Assembly (NCBI GenBank): GCA_963803295.1 | Contig: CAWDMC010000009.1 | Location: forward strand, 620,001 to 684,000 | Source of the DNA: CAWDMC01 sp963803295 | Lineage (GTDB): Bacteria > Acidobacteriota > Terriglobia > UBA7540 | DNA length: 64,000 bases | Reading direction: 5' to 3' | In this document: positions 9,347-18,583 of the stretch, in pieces | Numbering within the stretch: position 1 is the stretch's first letter | Layout of the letters: each line of letters begins with the position of its first letter | The notes under the pieces: model-generated | What the model was told of the DNA's origin: nothing | The model's database searches: none | What the model saw: the letters and a program-made list of their open reading frames with translations, nothing else | Made by a program: the position numbers and the translations under genes

Positions 9347-9611
9347 ATAAGATGGGACTCGACGCACTGAAGAATTAAGAACTTACGTTGCGTGAGACCC
9401 CATAACGTGTGACTCGAAGCCCTCATAACGTGTGACTGCCGCCACAAATTTATGCATAAGGTGCGAATACCGCCGCGTCGCCGGTGATTGTGCATCCGCA
9501 ATGGCCGCAAGACATGACCCGCCCATATCAATCCCAGTCGCATTTTACGGGGGCTCCAGTCGCACCTTATGGGGGCTCAGTCGCCGTTATGGGGGCTCAG
9601 TCGCACGTTAT
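9347..9611. mobile_element. Bidirectional array of about 13-bp repeats, possible non-autonomous IS remnant
   Basis: The motif ATAAsrTGyGACT occurs four times on the plus strand (starting 9347, 9402, 9425, 9456; the last is degenerate) and four times inverted (9536-9548, 9558-9570, 9579-9590, 9599-9611). The inverted set is a tandem of 20-22 base units GGGGGCTCAGTCGC...TTAT. Repeats facing each other across about 65 bases resemble the multiple terminal repeats of IS21-type elements with the transposase genes lost. That attribution is inference. Confidence 0.5.
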
Positions 9612-9652
9612 GCGTTCACCCACAGCGGCCCCGAAGGAGACTGCTGCTTGAA

Positions 9653-10954
9653 CTACGAACAGCCGCTGGTGCCTCCACAATTCAGGCAGCGGTAGCAGGA
9701 ACCGTTCCGCACCATGATCGCGCCACATTCGCAGCAGGCCGGCCCGTCCCCATTTGGGCCCGCTTGAACGAACTCAAAGGGTTTCGGCTGGCCCTGATCT
9801 GGGACGGGCTTAGAAGTCACGCTCTCCGCCACGCCTTCATCCTCAGCTGCAGGCAGGAACTTCATTGCCAGCCAGCGGAAGATATAATCCATGAGCGACT
9901 GGGCGTAGCCGATCTCTTTCACTCCCGACCAGCCGCTGGGCTCGAAGCGGGTGTGGCTGAACTTGGAGCACATAGCCTGGAGTGGTACCCCAAACTGAAG
10001 CGCGAGCGATACCGCAATGCCAAACGAATCCATCAGGCCGGCAATCGTGGAGCCGGCCTTGGCCATGCGGATGAAAAGCTCGCCTGGCTGGCCGTCTTCG
10101 TAAAAGCCGACCATCAGGTAGCCCTCATAGCCGCCCACCGAGAAGTGGTGCGTCAGGGCCTGGCGTTCATCCGGCAGCCGCCGGCGCATCGGTTGTGTTG
10201 TCGGTACCTTGGCCTCACCTTCTTCCTGCCTGGGTGCCTTGGTTGTTTCTGCGCTCACTTCTACCTCCTTCCTCTTCTTAACCTGCCCTGTGTTCAAAGG
10301 CTGCGCCTGTTTCGAGGCGTCCCGGTAGACAGCGATGGCCTTGAGCCCCTTCCGCCAGGATTCCAGATAGACGTCCGCGATCTCCTCGACGGTCGCGTCG
10401 CTCGGTAGATTTACGGTTTTCGAGATCGCACCGGACAGGAAAGGCTGGACCGCTGCCATCATCCCCACGTGAGCCATGGGCTGAATCGAACGCTGGCCGT
10501 TTGCGGGCTTGAGAGAACAATCGAAAACCGGGAGATGCTCCGGCTTCAGGTGGGGCGCGCCTTCAATCGTTCCGTTTCGCTCGACGTAATCCACGATGTC
10601 GCTGGACTGCTGCTCACCATATCCAAGCCTTCCCAGCGCAGCGCGGACGACATTGTTGACCATCCTGATGACTCCCCCGCCCACCAGTTTCTTGTACTTC
10701 ACCAGCGCCAGGTCGGGCTCAATGCCGGTCGTGTCGCAGTCCATCATGAAAGCGATCGTGCCGGTGGGTGCGAGCAAGGTGACCTGGGCATTGCGATAGC
10801 CGTATTGTCTGCCGCTTGCCAGACACTCCTTCCACGCCTCCTGAAAGCCGTAGGAGAGACTCGGGGGCACGCGTCCCGTCACGTCCTCTGCCGCCTTGCC
10901 GTGCATATCGACCACTTCAAGGAAAACCTCGCGGTTCTCCCTGTAAGCCGGCAA
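9653..10954 (-). CDS. nrdJ: Class II ribonucleotide reductase, C-terminal segment
   Basis: C-terminal third of an adenosylcobalamin-dependent ribonucleoside-diphosphate reductase, which makes deoxynucleotides without oxygen dependence. It begins in frame at about AYRENREVFLEV and contains LLAPTGTIAFMMDCDTTG, the typical late barrel motif, then NLPSDATVEEI and LKAIAVYRD. The end has a cysteine-rich tail (CCECG, CYRCLNCGG) as in the zinc/redox tail of the NrdJ family. A linker rich in Lys, Glu and Thr (about 230-260) precedes the TSCPD-like region GSTIAGLMDSFGIAVSLAL. It is separated from the middle segment by an extra base near 10944. Intact homologues are one chain of about 950 residues. Confidence 0.85.
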   Translation of the reverse strand: MPAYRENREVFLEVVDMHGKAAEDVTGRVPPSLSYGFQEAWKECLASGRQYGYRNAQVTLLAPTGTIAFMMDCDTTGIEPDLALVKYKKLVGGGVIRMVNNVVRAALGRLGYGEQQSSDIVDYVERNGTIEGAPHLKPEHLPVFDCSLKPANGQRSIQPMAHVGMMAAVQPFLSGAISKTVNLPSDATVEEIADVYLESWRKGLKAIAVYRDASKQAQPLNTGQVKKRKEVEVSAETTKAPRQEEGEAKVPTTQPMRRRLPDERQALTHHFSVGGYEGYLMVGFYEDGQPGELFIRMAKAGSTIAGLMDSFGIAVSLALQFGVPLQAMCSKFSHTRFEPSGWSGVKEIGYAQSLMDYIFRWLAMKFLPAAEDEGVAESVTSKPVPDQGQPKPFEFVQAGPNGDGPACCECGAIMVRNGSCYRCLNCGGTSGCS

Positions 10955-12180
10955 AGGCCCCCATGACTTCCGCGATTCGCGAGGACATCAAGTACGCTTC
11001 GGCCTGCAGGAGGGCGGTGATACCGGCCGCGTAGGCGCGGCCAGCGTCCGAGTCGTAGGGCAGACCCCTCGCCATGAGCAGTGCGCCCAGGTTGGCGTAT
11101 CCTAGACCGAGCGGCCGGAAATCGTGGGAATTCTGTGCGATCTTCTCCGTCGGATAGCTGGCGTTATCTACGATGATTTCCTGCGCCGTGATCATCACGT
11201 CCACGGCGTGACGGAATGCCCCCACCTCGAATCTCCCGTCCGGTCCGAGGAACTTCAATAGGTTCAGTGACGCGAGGTTGCAGGCGGAGTCATCCAGGAA
11301 CATATACTCGCTGCAAGGGTTCGAAGCATGGATGGGTGCGGTCGCCTTGCAGGTATGCCACCGGTTGATGGTCGTATCGAATTGCATCCCCGGGTCGCCA
11401 CACTGCCAGGCAGCTTCGGCAATCTTCCGCATGAGGTCCCGGGCGCGATAGGTTCGAGCGGGCTCGCCCGTGGTTATCTTTCGCGTCGTCCAGTCGCGGT
11501 CATCAACCACCGCCTGCATGAACTCGTCCGTGACCCGCACGCTGTGGTTGGCGTTCTGGAAGAAGACCGAACGGTAGGCCTCGCCGTCGATGGACCGGTC
11601 GTAACCTGCCTTGACCAGCGCCCAGGCCTTCTCTTCCTCCTTGGCTTTACACTCGATGAATTCCACGATGTCCGGATGGTCGATGTTGAGGATCACCATC
11701 TTGGCGGCCCGCCGGGTTTTGCCGCCGGACTTGATGACCCCGGCGAAGGCGTCATATCCCTTCATGAAAGACAGAGGACCCGAGGCCGTGCCTCCACCCG
11801 AAAGTGCTTCGAGGGAGGAGCGAAGAGGCGAGAGGTTCGTGCCGGTGCCCGAACCATACTTGAAGAGCATCCCCTCGGTCTTGGCCAGATCGAGGATGCT
11901 GGGGAGGTTATCCTGAACGGAGTTGATGAAGCAGGCGGAGCACTGCGGATGGCGGTAGGCCTCGGTTTCCTGTTTGACGCTGCCTGTGGCGGGATCCCAG
12001 TACCAGCCGCTGCCTTCGGAATGAAGCCCGTACTTCTGCCTCAGGCCGCAATTGAACCAGACGGGTAAATTGAAAGCTGCTTTCTGGTGAACCAGAAGGT
12101 GAGTGAGTTCATCGCGAAAGTCTTCGCTGTCTTGCCGAGCGACGAAATACCCGCCGTCCTGAGCCCCACTAACGCGACGG
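10917..12180 (-). CDS. nrdJ: Class II ribonucleotide reductase, middle (catalytic) segment
   Basis: Central part of the same reductase, reading from about QDSEDFRDELTHLL to VMGAFAG. It holds the catalytic features: HPQCSACFINS with the active-site cysteine, the glycine-rich substrate loop KYGSGTGTNLSPLRS, and NPCSEYMFLDDSACNLASLNL with the Asn-Cys-Glu radical site. The frame runs open beyond 12180 but is not reductase-like there. The shift from the N-terminal frame falls at a G-run near 12164 and the shift to the C-terminal frame near 10944, where removing one base restores AGYRENRE. If real, the split would inactivate the enzyme; a sequencing or assembly indel is an equally good explanation. 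Confidence 0.85.
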
Positions 12181-12505
12181 TCTCGGCCACGCGGCTCACG
12201 AGTTGCCCGACGCTGGATTCGCGCTCGGCGGTTCCGAGGTTCCCATGAAAGTACTTCGAGGCCACGATGTTCGTGGCGGTCATTGACCAGTCCTTGGGAA
12301 CCTCCACGTTGGGCTGCTCGAAGATCGTCTCGCCCTTCTCGTTCTGAATCGAGGCAGTCCGAGATTCCCACTCGATCTCGTCGAAGGGATTCACGCCTGC
12401 CCTGGTAAAGAGGCGCTTGAACCGCAGGCCGCGTTTGGGCGGCTCGCCAGGGGATTTCGCCTCCTGGCCGTTGACGACTGCACTTCCAGGGTTACCCTGG
12501 GACAT
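12041..12505 (-). CDS. nrdJ: Class II ribonucleotide reductase, N-terminal segment
   Basis: N-terminal part of the reductase: FTRAGVNPFDEIEWESRTA, FEQPNVEVPKDWS, ATNIVASKYFHG, VGQLVSRVAETV, matching the family's entry region. After about VAETVALVG the frame is wrong: the reductase continues in another frame as GGYFVARQDSEDF. The ATG at 12505 has AGGAGG six bases upstream and is preferred over a TTG fifteen bases earlier. The upstream unknown gene appears to end at 12507, so translation of the two is probably coupled. No cobalamin riboswitch was recognised upstream. Confidence 0.85.
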   Translation of the reverse strand: MSQGNPGSAVVNGQEAKSPGEPPKRGLRFKRLFTRAGVNPFDEIEWESRTASIQNEKGETIFEQPNVEVPKDWSMTATNIVASKYFHGNLGTAERESSVGQLVSRVAETVALVGLRTAGISSLGKTAKTFAMNSLTFWFTRKQLSIYPSGSIAA

Positions 12506-12506
12506 T

Positions 12507-13263
12507 TCAACCTCCTGCAATCAGTTCGGACACCTGCGCTCTGTCTCGTTTCACGGCGCTCTGGTCGCTTCCACACTTAGTGGGTTGAGCGGCGGCCATA
12601 CCGAAATCCACGTTTTCAATGGCCGGACGTGGCAATGCGACCGGCACGCTCTCGACCACAATCGTCGCTGCCGCAGCAGCAGGGACCGGCAATCAGGTAG
12701 TGCGAATGTGAACACCCCCAACAGTTCGTCGCCCTGACCACGGCTCGTGTCGCTGCCTCAAATTGCTTCGGCACCTTGACAGGCTCGCCTCCGAGCGAAT
12801 AGAAACTCGGCATCACCGCTGAGGCCTGCTCCTTGTCCTTTCGCCACAACTCGGCATCAAGGTACCCATGCACCCCCTGGAACAGCACCTTGCTTTCGAT
12901 CACGGGGCGACGGCCTTTCTCGGCTTCGCCCACTCGGTGGCCGGTGATGAGCAACTCGTACGTTCGCCCGGTTCGCAACATCTCCGCCCGGATAAGCGCC
13001 GGAGCGACAACCACGGCATGAAGACCGTTCACCCCGATGGCGTCGATGGGATGGAGGTAGACCAGCGGCTCCCCGCCTTCGCCCGCAAAGGTCACGTAAT
13101 GGCCTGCCTCGCGAACCGCCCCGCCAGACTCTACTCCCCGCAACACATAGCGGCGTGCCAGTTGCTGATGTTCGAGGCTTACCTCCGGACGAGCAACAAT
13201 CCCCACATCCCGTAACCGCCGCCGCACCGGTCCGGGTAACTTGAGACCGCGATGCGTCATCAT
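12507..13263 (-). CDS. Unknown protein between primase and ribonucleotide reductase, probable frameshift
   Basis: No family recognised. The open frame from 13263 reads to 12616 and ends in a Cys-rich stretch (NCWGCSHSHYL, then CCCGSDDCG). From about 12700 another frame has better codon character (PVPAAAAATIVVESVPVAL, ending VSELIAGG) and stops at 12507, directly against the reductase start. I infer one gene of roughly 250 codons with a single-base shift near 12700. The start at 13263 or 13260 has AAGGAG upstream. The CxxC-H motif suggests metal binding. The position implies a role with deoxynucleotide supply or DNA synthesis, but nothing more can be said. Confidence 0.5.
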
Positions 13264-13318
13264 CGAGTTCACTCCTTGCATTCCATTTCCTCCTGATCGA
13301 GATCTTGTGACTCACTCC

Positions 13319-14284
13319 TCAGACCGGTTGCCGAACTCGGATCGGGCAGCCCACCGCCTCACGAATCATCTCCTTGGTGCATCCCGCCCAGCACTTGTAG
13401 AAGCGGGGATCGTCGATGCGAATGGCGAGGTTGTCGCCACTGCGGTCCCGGTCATCCCGTGCGCAGGACGGGCAGCGCGCCACGTAATTCCGCCCTACCT
13501 TTCGCACCCGCCCGACGTGTTCGAGGATCCGAAACTCCCCTGGACGTGGGCCGGAGTAAGGCGCGGCTGCCACAGGTTTTTCGCTTTTCTCACGGAATTC
13601 AGGTGGTATCGACTTGCCCGCGATGAAGCGGTGCATCTCCTCCTCGCTCACCTTCCGCAGCCGCTTCAGGTATTCCATCTGTTCTTCCAGGGTGTAATCG
13701 GCGCCGTAGAACCAGTAGCGACGATTAGCTCCCCGATGAACCCCGAGCGGCCCCCGGATGGCGTTCCCGAACCCGCCTGGACCAAGTTCATCGTGTTTCG
13801 GAAACACTTCGATCCCCTCCGCCAGGCCAGCCCCCTTGATGGGCACGCCCAGCCGCAAGGCGAGGTGGAAAATGTAGGTCCGGCACTCCCGGGCAAGCAG
13901 CGGCGTCTCGAAGAAGATCCAGAGGTGCCCACCGCGCCGGCTCATTTCGAGAGCCGCCTGGACGTGGTCTTCACTCAAGTGGTACTGAAGTTTGACCAGG
14001 TCCTCCATGGCGCCTTTGTAATCGGCATCGATCGCCACCCATTTGCACCCCTGGGTGGAAGGATTGATGGCATAGAGCCCGACCGTGACCTCACCCTCCA
14101 GGTGCTGACAGAGGGTGTCCTTCGTCAGGCTGGCAGGCCCACCGTCCCGTCCCTGCGGACGGAAGTAGTAGTGGCGACCGCTTTCCGGGTGCGGGTGTAG
14201 GGACTGGAGGGTATAGGCCCGCCGGTTCACGAAGAGGCGGGAGTAATCCCTCACGATCTCCGGGCTGGCCTGGATTCGAGACAC
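13319..14284 (-). CDS. Archaeo-eukaryotic-type primase with C-terminal CHC2-like zinc finger
   Basis: 321-residue DNA primase/polymerase-like protein of the AEP superfamily, of the type seen in TOTE-like conflict and mobile systems. Catalytic motifs are in order: the Asp pair in KWVAIDADYKG, the sxH motif in SRRGGHLWIFF, and the basic third motif region GNAIRGPLGVHRGANRRYWF. The C-terminal 75 residues hold a CHC2-type zinc finger (ARCPSCARDD, FYKCWAGC), normally found in DnaG primases. Such a fusion suggests a self-contained priming enzyme. The start is GTG at 14284 with AGGAGG six bases upstream. No helicase, nuclease or Cas gene is adjacent. Its downstream neighbours are an unknown protein and a ribonucleotide reductase. 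Confidence 0.8.
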   Translation of the reverse strand: MSRIQASPEIVRDYSRLFVNRRAYTLQSLHPHPESGRHYYFRPQGRDGGPASLTKDTLCQHLEGEVTVGLYAINPSTQGCKWVAIDADYKGAMEDLVKLQYHLSEDHVQAALEMSRRGGHLWIFFETPLLARECRTYIFHLALRLGVPIKGAGLAEGIEVFPKHDELGPGGFGNAIRGPLGVHRGANRRYWFYGADYTLEEQMEYLKRLRKVSEEEMHRFIAGKSIPPEFREKSEKPVAAAPYSGPRPGEFRILEHVGRVRKVGRNYVARCPSCARDDRDRSGDNLAIRIDDPRFYKCWAGCTKEMIREAVGCPIRVRQPV

Positions 14285-14435
14285 TTTTTCCTCCTGTTTA
14301 CCTTCTCTTATAACCACGAATTGAGCGGTTGGCTGGTGCGGCGAGGCGTTGGCGCGCCACACTCAGCCGCATCTTGGTGTGCAGAAGTTCCGGCGAGAAT
14401 CCCTAGGTAGTGAATACTTGAAGAAAAAAAATCTG

Positions 14436-14831
14436 TCAAATGGCCCCGAAGCGGCAGCGGAGGGGGCTTCCGGGCTGGACAAACCACTGCCCGCCACACT
14501 CGAGAAGCCACGGCTGCTCGATCAGGCGGAGGAGCCGTCCCTCCCAGACCAGCCGCTCGAAATCCTCCAGGCGGTATCCCCCATAACTCTGGTCGTCGAA
14601 GTCCAGCCAGAGCCAGGTTCTTGCTTTGCGGTCAAACACATAGAAGGCGCCGGATTCCGCGTCGCCGGGCACGGCTACAAACAGCAGCACCGCGCTCGGG
14701 AACTGAACCCAGCGAACAATTTCCGGGTGGTCCGTCAGATCCAGGAGTCGCGATACGGCGACATCCAGGCTCTCTCCTCCGGCGGCTTGCTTAAGATTAA
14801 GAATGGGCACTACGTTCAAATCTCCGAACAT
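14436..14831 (-). CDS. Unknown 131-residue protein, first gene of primase/reductase set
   Basis: The ATG at 14831 has AGGAGG four to five bases upstream, a strong signal for real expression. The protein has no signal peptide or membrane helix, is rich in aromatic residues (YVFDRKARTWLWLDFDDQSYGGYRLEDF) and looks like a small globular alpha/beta domain. No family is recognised. It lies 150 bases upstream of the primase on the same strand and may be the first gene of that operon. Codon use is like its neighbours. Confidence 0.55.
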   Translation of the reverse strand: MFGDLNVVPILNLKQAAGGESLDVAVSRLLDLTDHPEIVRWVQFPSAVLLFVAVPGDAESGAFYVFDRKARTWLWLDFDDQSYGGYRLEDFERLVWEGRLLRLIEQPWLLECGGQWFVQPGSPLRCRFGAI

Positions 14832-15615
14832 GGGACCTCCTATCGATCTGAAAGTGGGTGGAAGCACAAGGGTCGTCGTCGTCAAGTTGTTTGAGGTTTC
14901 TCAGAATTAGTGAAATTTCGTCTCATAGATCGTTGAGAGAGCATGCTACCGTTCCTGAAAAGGTCCTATCGCGCGGTAGCTCGTTTGTTCTTGCAGCATG
15001 CGCAGACTTAACGGCTGTTACAGGGGTCGCAAACTGGCGATCGGGATATTAGCGGGTGAATCGAATCGCCGTTGGAACGTGAGAAATTCACTATTGGTCG
15101 CAAAGAGGGGACCCCATGCAGGCAATGAATCGACGAACCGATAGACCAGTTATGTGGAATGTACAGAAGTCCCCTCGACCGGTCTTCTCGTTCTCGCTAG
15201 CACCAACTGTTTTATGGCGAGGCTTGAGGCGGCGCTACAAACGACCCCGCCACGAGTCCCGGTACCGAAGAGCACGATCTTGGCCGAAGTCTGACGCTTC
15301 AAGTTAAGCTGCTCCGCGCTGCCGACGGAGCGCAAAGCGGCAGTTATATTTCAATCATTATGCAGAGCTAATATCGAGGGCACCGAGCGGACGTTTTACG
15401 CATCCGACAACGGCTTCTGGCTGCCGCCGCGGGAACAGCGACTGCTTGACATCCATGTACTGGCGGCATCGGGATACTCGTTCAAACGCCGTGTTGACAT
15501 TAGGGGCATGGAACGCCGAGACCAAGTCACTGGGGATAAAATGATGGCGCAGGATCCAGCGGTCAGCGCGGTTTTGGATACTACCGTTGGTTTCGCTGTA
15601 GAGGGGATACTACTT
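14832..15615. other. 780-bp divergent intergenic region
   Basis: Lies between the minus-strand primase set and the plus-strand glycosidases, so promoters for both should be here, but no clear -35/-10 pair was picked out. The last 230 bases are open in the glycosidase frame (for example FYASDNGFWLPPREQRLLDIHVLAASGY), which may be the end of a decayed gene. Nothing else was seen. Confidence 0.4.
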
Positions 15616-18342
15616 ATGACTCCGACCCGCCGAGATTTTCTGGAAATGCTAGCCTTGGCCCCGGTGTTAAACGTCCCAGGACTGTTTGCTCTGGACCCGG
15701 CCGACACCCGGCACTGGCATGTTTACGTGATCAATCTGTCTCATCTTGATATCGGTTGGCATGACGTGCCATCGGTCATCAAGGAAAGAATTGCCGGCTT
15801 CGTGGACGACGCCGTGCACCTATGCAACGCCACAAAGGACCTGGCACCCGGAAACCGGTACATTTTCACGCTGGAAAGCAGTTGGGCCGTCGACTACTAC
15901 GAGCAACACCGCACGGCCGGCCAGTTTCGCCAGTTGATCGACTGCTTCCGCCGCGGCCAGATGGAGTTCGGCGCGATCTATCTCCCTATCCACACCGATC
16001 TGTGCGGACATGAGGAGCTGGCTCGGTCCACCTATTATGCCGCGAGCATCCGGCGCCGCTTCGATATCCCCGTGCGCATGGCAATCCTTGACGATGTCGG
16101 GGAGAGCTACTGCATGAGCCTGGCCCAGGTCCTCGCGCGCAGCGGGGTGAGGTGGTTTTGCACGGGGCCGGGCGGCAAAGCGATTTTCAAGGGCATTGTC
16201 AATAAGGCCCCAAGGATCTTTTATTGGGACTCGCCGGATGGAAGCCGCGTGCTTTCGGCCTGGACTCCCGGTCTATGGACGTATGCCCGGGGGAGCGAGG
16301 CGGAATTCAGGGGCGCTTCCACGCTGCAGCAGTTCGACCGCCTTCCGGACTATCCGTATGACGTCATGTTTCGCCACGTCGGGAAGGGTGATATCAGTGG
16401 GCCCGATCCCGAAATGCTGGAGTTGATTGGCAGCTATCGGAAAGACTGTCCCGAGGCCGACATTAAGCTTTCTACGGTGCAGGATTTTTTTGCAGCGTTG
16501 GAGGAGAAATACGCCGCCGAAATCCCTCCCTATCATGGCGATGTGGCGGACTCATGGGCGGACGGCCTGATTTCGCTCGCGCGCGAAACGGCGTTGCACC
16601 GGCGCACGCAGTCCAAGCTTATGGCTGCTGAAATCATGGCGGCGCTGGGCGACACTGAAGTGCGTGAGCAGGTAGCCAACGCCTACCGCAACCTCCATCT
16701 CTATTCCGATCACACCTGGGGCTATGATTTCGACCCCGACAACCGGCCTGGCAAGATCACCTCCTTCACCCGTGACGTAGCCAACGGGAAGTCGGCCCGC
16801 TTCGAAGTTCCTCACGGAGAGAAGCTGGGCCCCGGATCCCCATCGATGAAGCCCTATGAAGTATCCTGGGACGCCAAGCGCGAGTATGCAATCGAGGCCG
16901 GGCGAATCGCCGATCGAGTGATGAGCAGCGCGCTCAGCCGGGTAAGCCCCCGCGCGGCGGGTTCCGGCCTGGTGGTTTGGAACACCATGAGTTGGCCGCG
17001 CACCTCCGTGGTTCGTTTCGAGGTGCCGGCTTCCACTCCTCCCTTCAGGGCGCTGCGCGAACGGCGCTCGGGCGCAGTCATACCGGTGCAGCAGGATGGC
17101 GCCTCCTGGGTGTTCATCGCCTCCAATGTTCCGCCCTTCGGCTTTTGTGCTTATGAACCGGTCGAAGGCGCGCCGGAGCAGGCTCAGAATGTCAAATCCA
17201 TCAGCATCGAGAGTCGCTATTATTCGGTTTTTGTCGAGCCGGAGACGGCGCTGGTTCGATCGATAGTCGATCGCTCACTGAAATCCGAGTTGGTGGATCC
17301 CGGCGCTTACGGCATGGGTCAGTATATTCACGACAACGTGAATGAGTCATATGTGGGTTTCGGCGAAGGAGGGATGGGCAAGGCGGGGTACGCGTACGGA
17401 GCAGGACAGAGACTTGTTCCGGTTGCGGCCGGCGATCCTGTAGTTGAGGCGGGCCCCGTATTCTCCGCCATTACCATGAAGTCTCGGCTCGACAGTGGTC
17501 CGGCGCCCGCCCGCATCGACCGGCGCGTGATTCTCCCGCGTGACCTAAATCGTATCGAGATGAATAACCGTATAGAAAAGCGGGCTGCCATGGAGAAGGA
17601 GCAAATCTACATTGGGTTCCCCTTCGCGGTGGACGGCGATGTGCGGTTCCGTTTGGAATTGGCGTACATGGTTATGGAGTGGCCCCGCGATTCGATGCCG
17701 GGCACCTGGCGTGGCTTCAATGGAGTGCGAAATTATGTGCGCGCGGACGGCGCAGCGAGGGGCGTGACATGGGCCTCGCTTGACGCTCCCATTGTTTGCT
17801 TAGGCGGGATCAACAGCAACCATTGGGATCCCAAGTGGCACGACAGTTATGTGCCCACGAACGCGCACATCTACTCCTATGTGATGAGCAATATCTGGAA
17901 TTGCAACTATCCGCTCTGGCAGGGTGGAGTGACGGAGTTCGATTATGCGTTCATGAGTCACGAGGCGGCTCTTCCGCTTTCCGAGTCGGCGCATTTCGGG
18001 TGGGACGCCGTGTCGCCGCTCGTCGCACACTGGGTCAGCGACACTGACAAGCAACAGCTTACCGGGCCTTTCCGTTTCGAAATCGAGCCGCAAAACGCCA
18101 TCATTTCGGTAGTGAAGAGGCCGGAAGCTGGTGACGGGCTAGTGCTTCGCGTTTGGGAATGCGGCGGACAAGCCAACACCCTGGCCCGTATTCAGATTGT
18201 CGGCCGCCGCGCCGCGAATGTGCGCAGACTCAACCTGGTGGAAGAAGACCTCGGACCGGCGATCCTGTTGAACAGCCAGATCGAGTTGGAATTGCGTCCG
18301 CATGAATTGGCCACCCTTCGGATTGAATGGGCGCAGCCTTGA
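15616..18342 (+). CDS. GH38-like glycoside hydrolase with Tat-type signal
   Basis: About 908 residues. The start at 15616 gives an N-terminal twin-arginine signal (TPTRRDFLEMLALAPVLNV), so the protein is exported folded. The catalytic domain follows alpha-mannosidase GH38 logic: HLDIGW carries the His-Asp zinc ligands, ILDDVGES occupies the place of the nucleophile motif, and YSDHTWGYD supplies a further zinc His. A long beta-sandwich C-terminal half (about 480-900) is typical of GH38/DUF5054 proteins. A longer reading frame from 15508 would bury the signal and is rejected. It is paired with a GH27 enzyme 240 bases downstream, suggesting joint breakdown of plant or fungal polysaccharide or glycan. 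Exact substrate unknown. Confidence 0.75.
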   Translation: MTPTRRDFLEMLALAPVLNVPGLFALDPADTRHWHVYVINLSHLDIGWHDVPSVIKERIAGFVDDAVHLCNATKDLAPGNRYIFTLESSWAVDYYEQHRTAGQFRQLIDCFRRGQMEFGAIYLPIHTDLCGHEELARSTYYAASIRRRFDIPVRMAILDDVGESYCMSLAQVLARSGVRWFCTGPGGKAIFKGIVNKAPRIFYWDSPDGSRVLSAWTPGLWTYARGSEAEFRGASTLQQFDRLPDYPYDVMFRHVGKGDISGPDPEMLELIGSYRKDCPEADIKLSTVQDFFAALEEKYAAEIPPYHGDVADSWADGLISLARETALHRRTQSKLMAAEIMAALGDTEVREQVANAYRNLHLYSDHTWGYDFDPDNRPGKITSFTRDVANGKSARFEVPHGEKLGPGSPSMKPYEVSWDAKREYAIEAGRIADRVMSSALSRVSPRAAGSGLVVWNTMSWPRTSVVRFEVPASTPPFRALRERRSGAVIPVQQDGASWVFIASNVPPFGFCAYEPVEGAPEQAQNVKSISIESRYYSVFVEPETALVRSIVDRSLKSELVDPGAYGMGQYIHDNVNESYVGFGEGGMGKAGYAYGAGQRLVPVAAGDPVVEAGPVFSAITMKSRLDSGPAPARIDRRVILPRDLNRIEMNNRIEKRAAMEKEQIYIGFPFAVDGDVRFRLELAYMVMEWPRDSMPGTWRGFNGVRNYVRADGAARGVTWASLDAPIVCLGGINSNHWDPKWHDSYVPTNAHIYSYVMSNIWNCNYPLWQGGVTEFDYAFMSHEAALPLSESAHFGWDAVSPLVAHWVSDTDKQQLTGPFRFEIEPQNAIISVVKRPEAGDGLVLRVWECGGQANTLARIQIVGRRAANVRRLNLVEEDLGPAILLNSQIELELRPHELATLRIEWAQP

Positions 18343-18583
18343 GGTTCCCCACTTGGAATTTTGGTGAAAACGGATTCTTTCAGACTCGATCACCTGCCGC
18401 CGTGGTGCTTCCAACTTATACACACTCATGTATCAGTGATTGCCCACAATGTATGTAAAACCCTCAGTTTTTCGAACATACGCTCATCGGCCGCTTAGGG
18501 TGAGTCGGGCAAGATTTGAGCACTGGAGTGCCCACGATAGCGTCGTAGACAATCGTCGCCAATCGGAAAATGGGAGTCCCCTT

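Noticed and set aside
14832..15100. Possible cobalamin riboswitch upstream of the primase/B12 reductase set
   Set aside because: No B12-box-like sequence or long multi-branched structure was seen by eye; the reductase itself does not need one.
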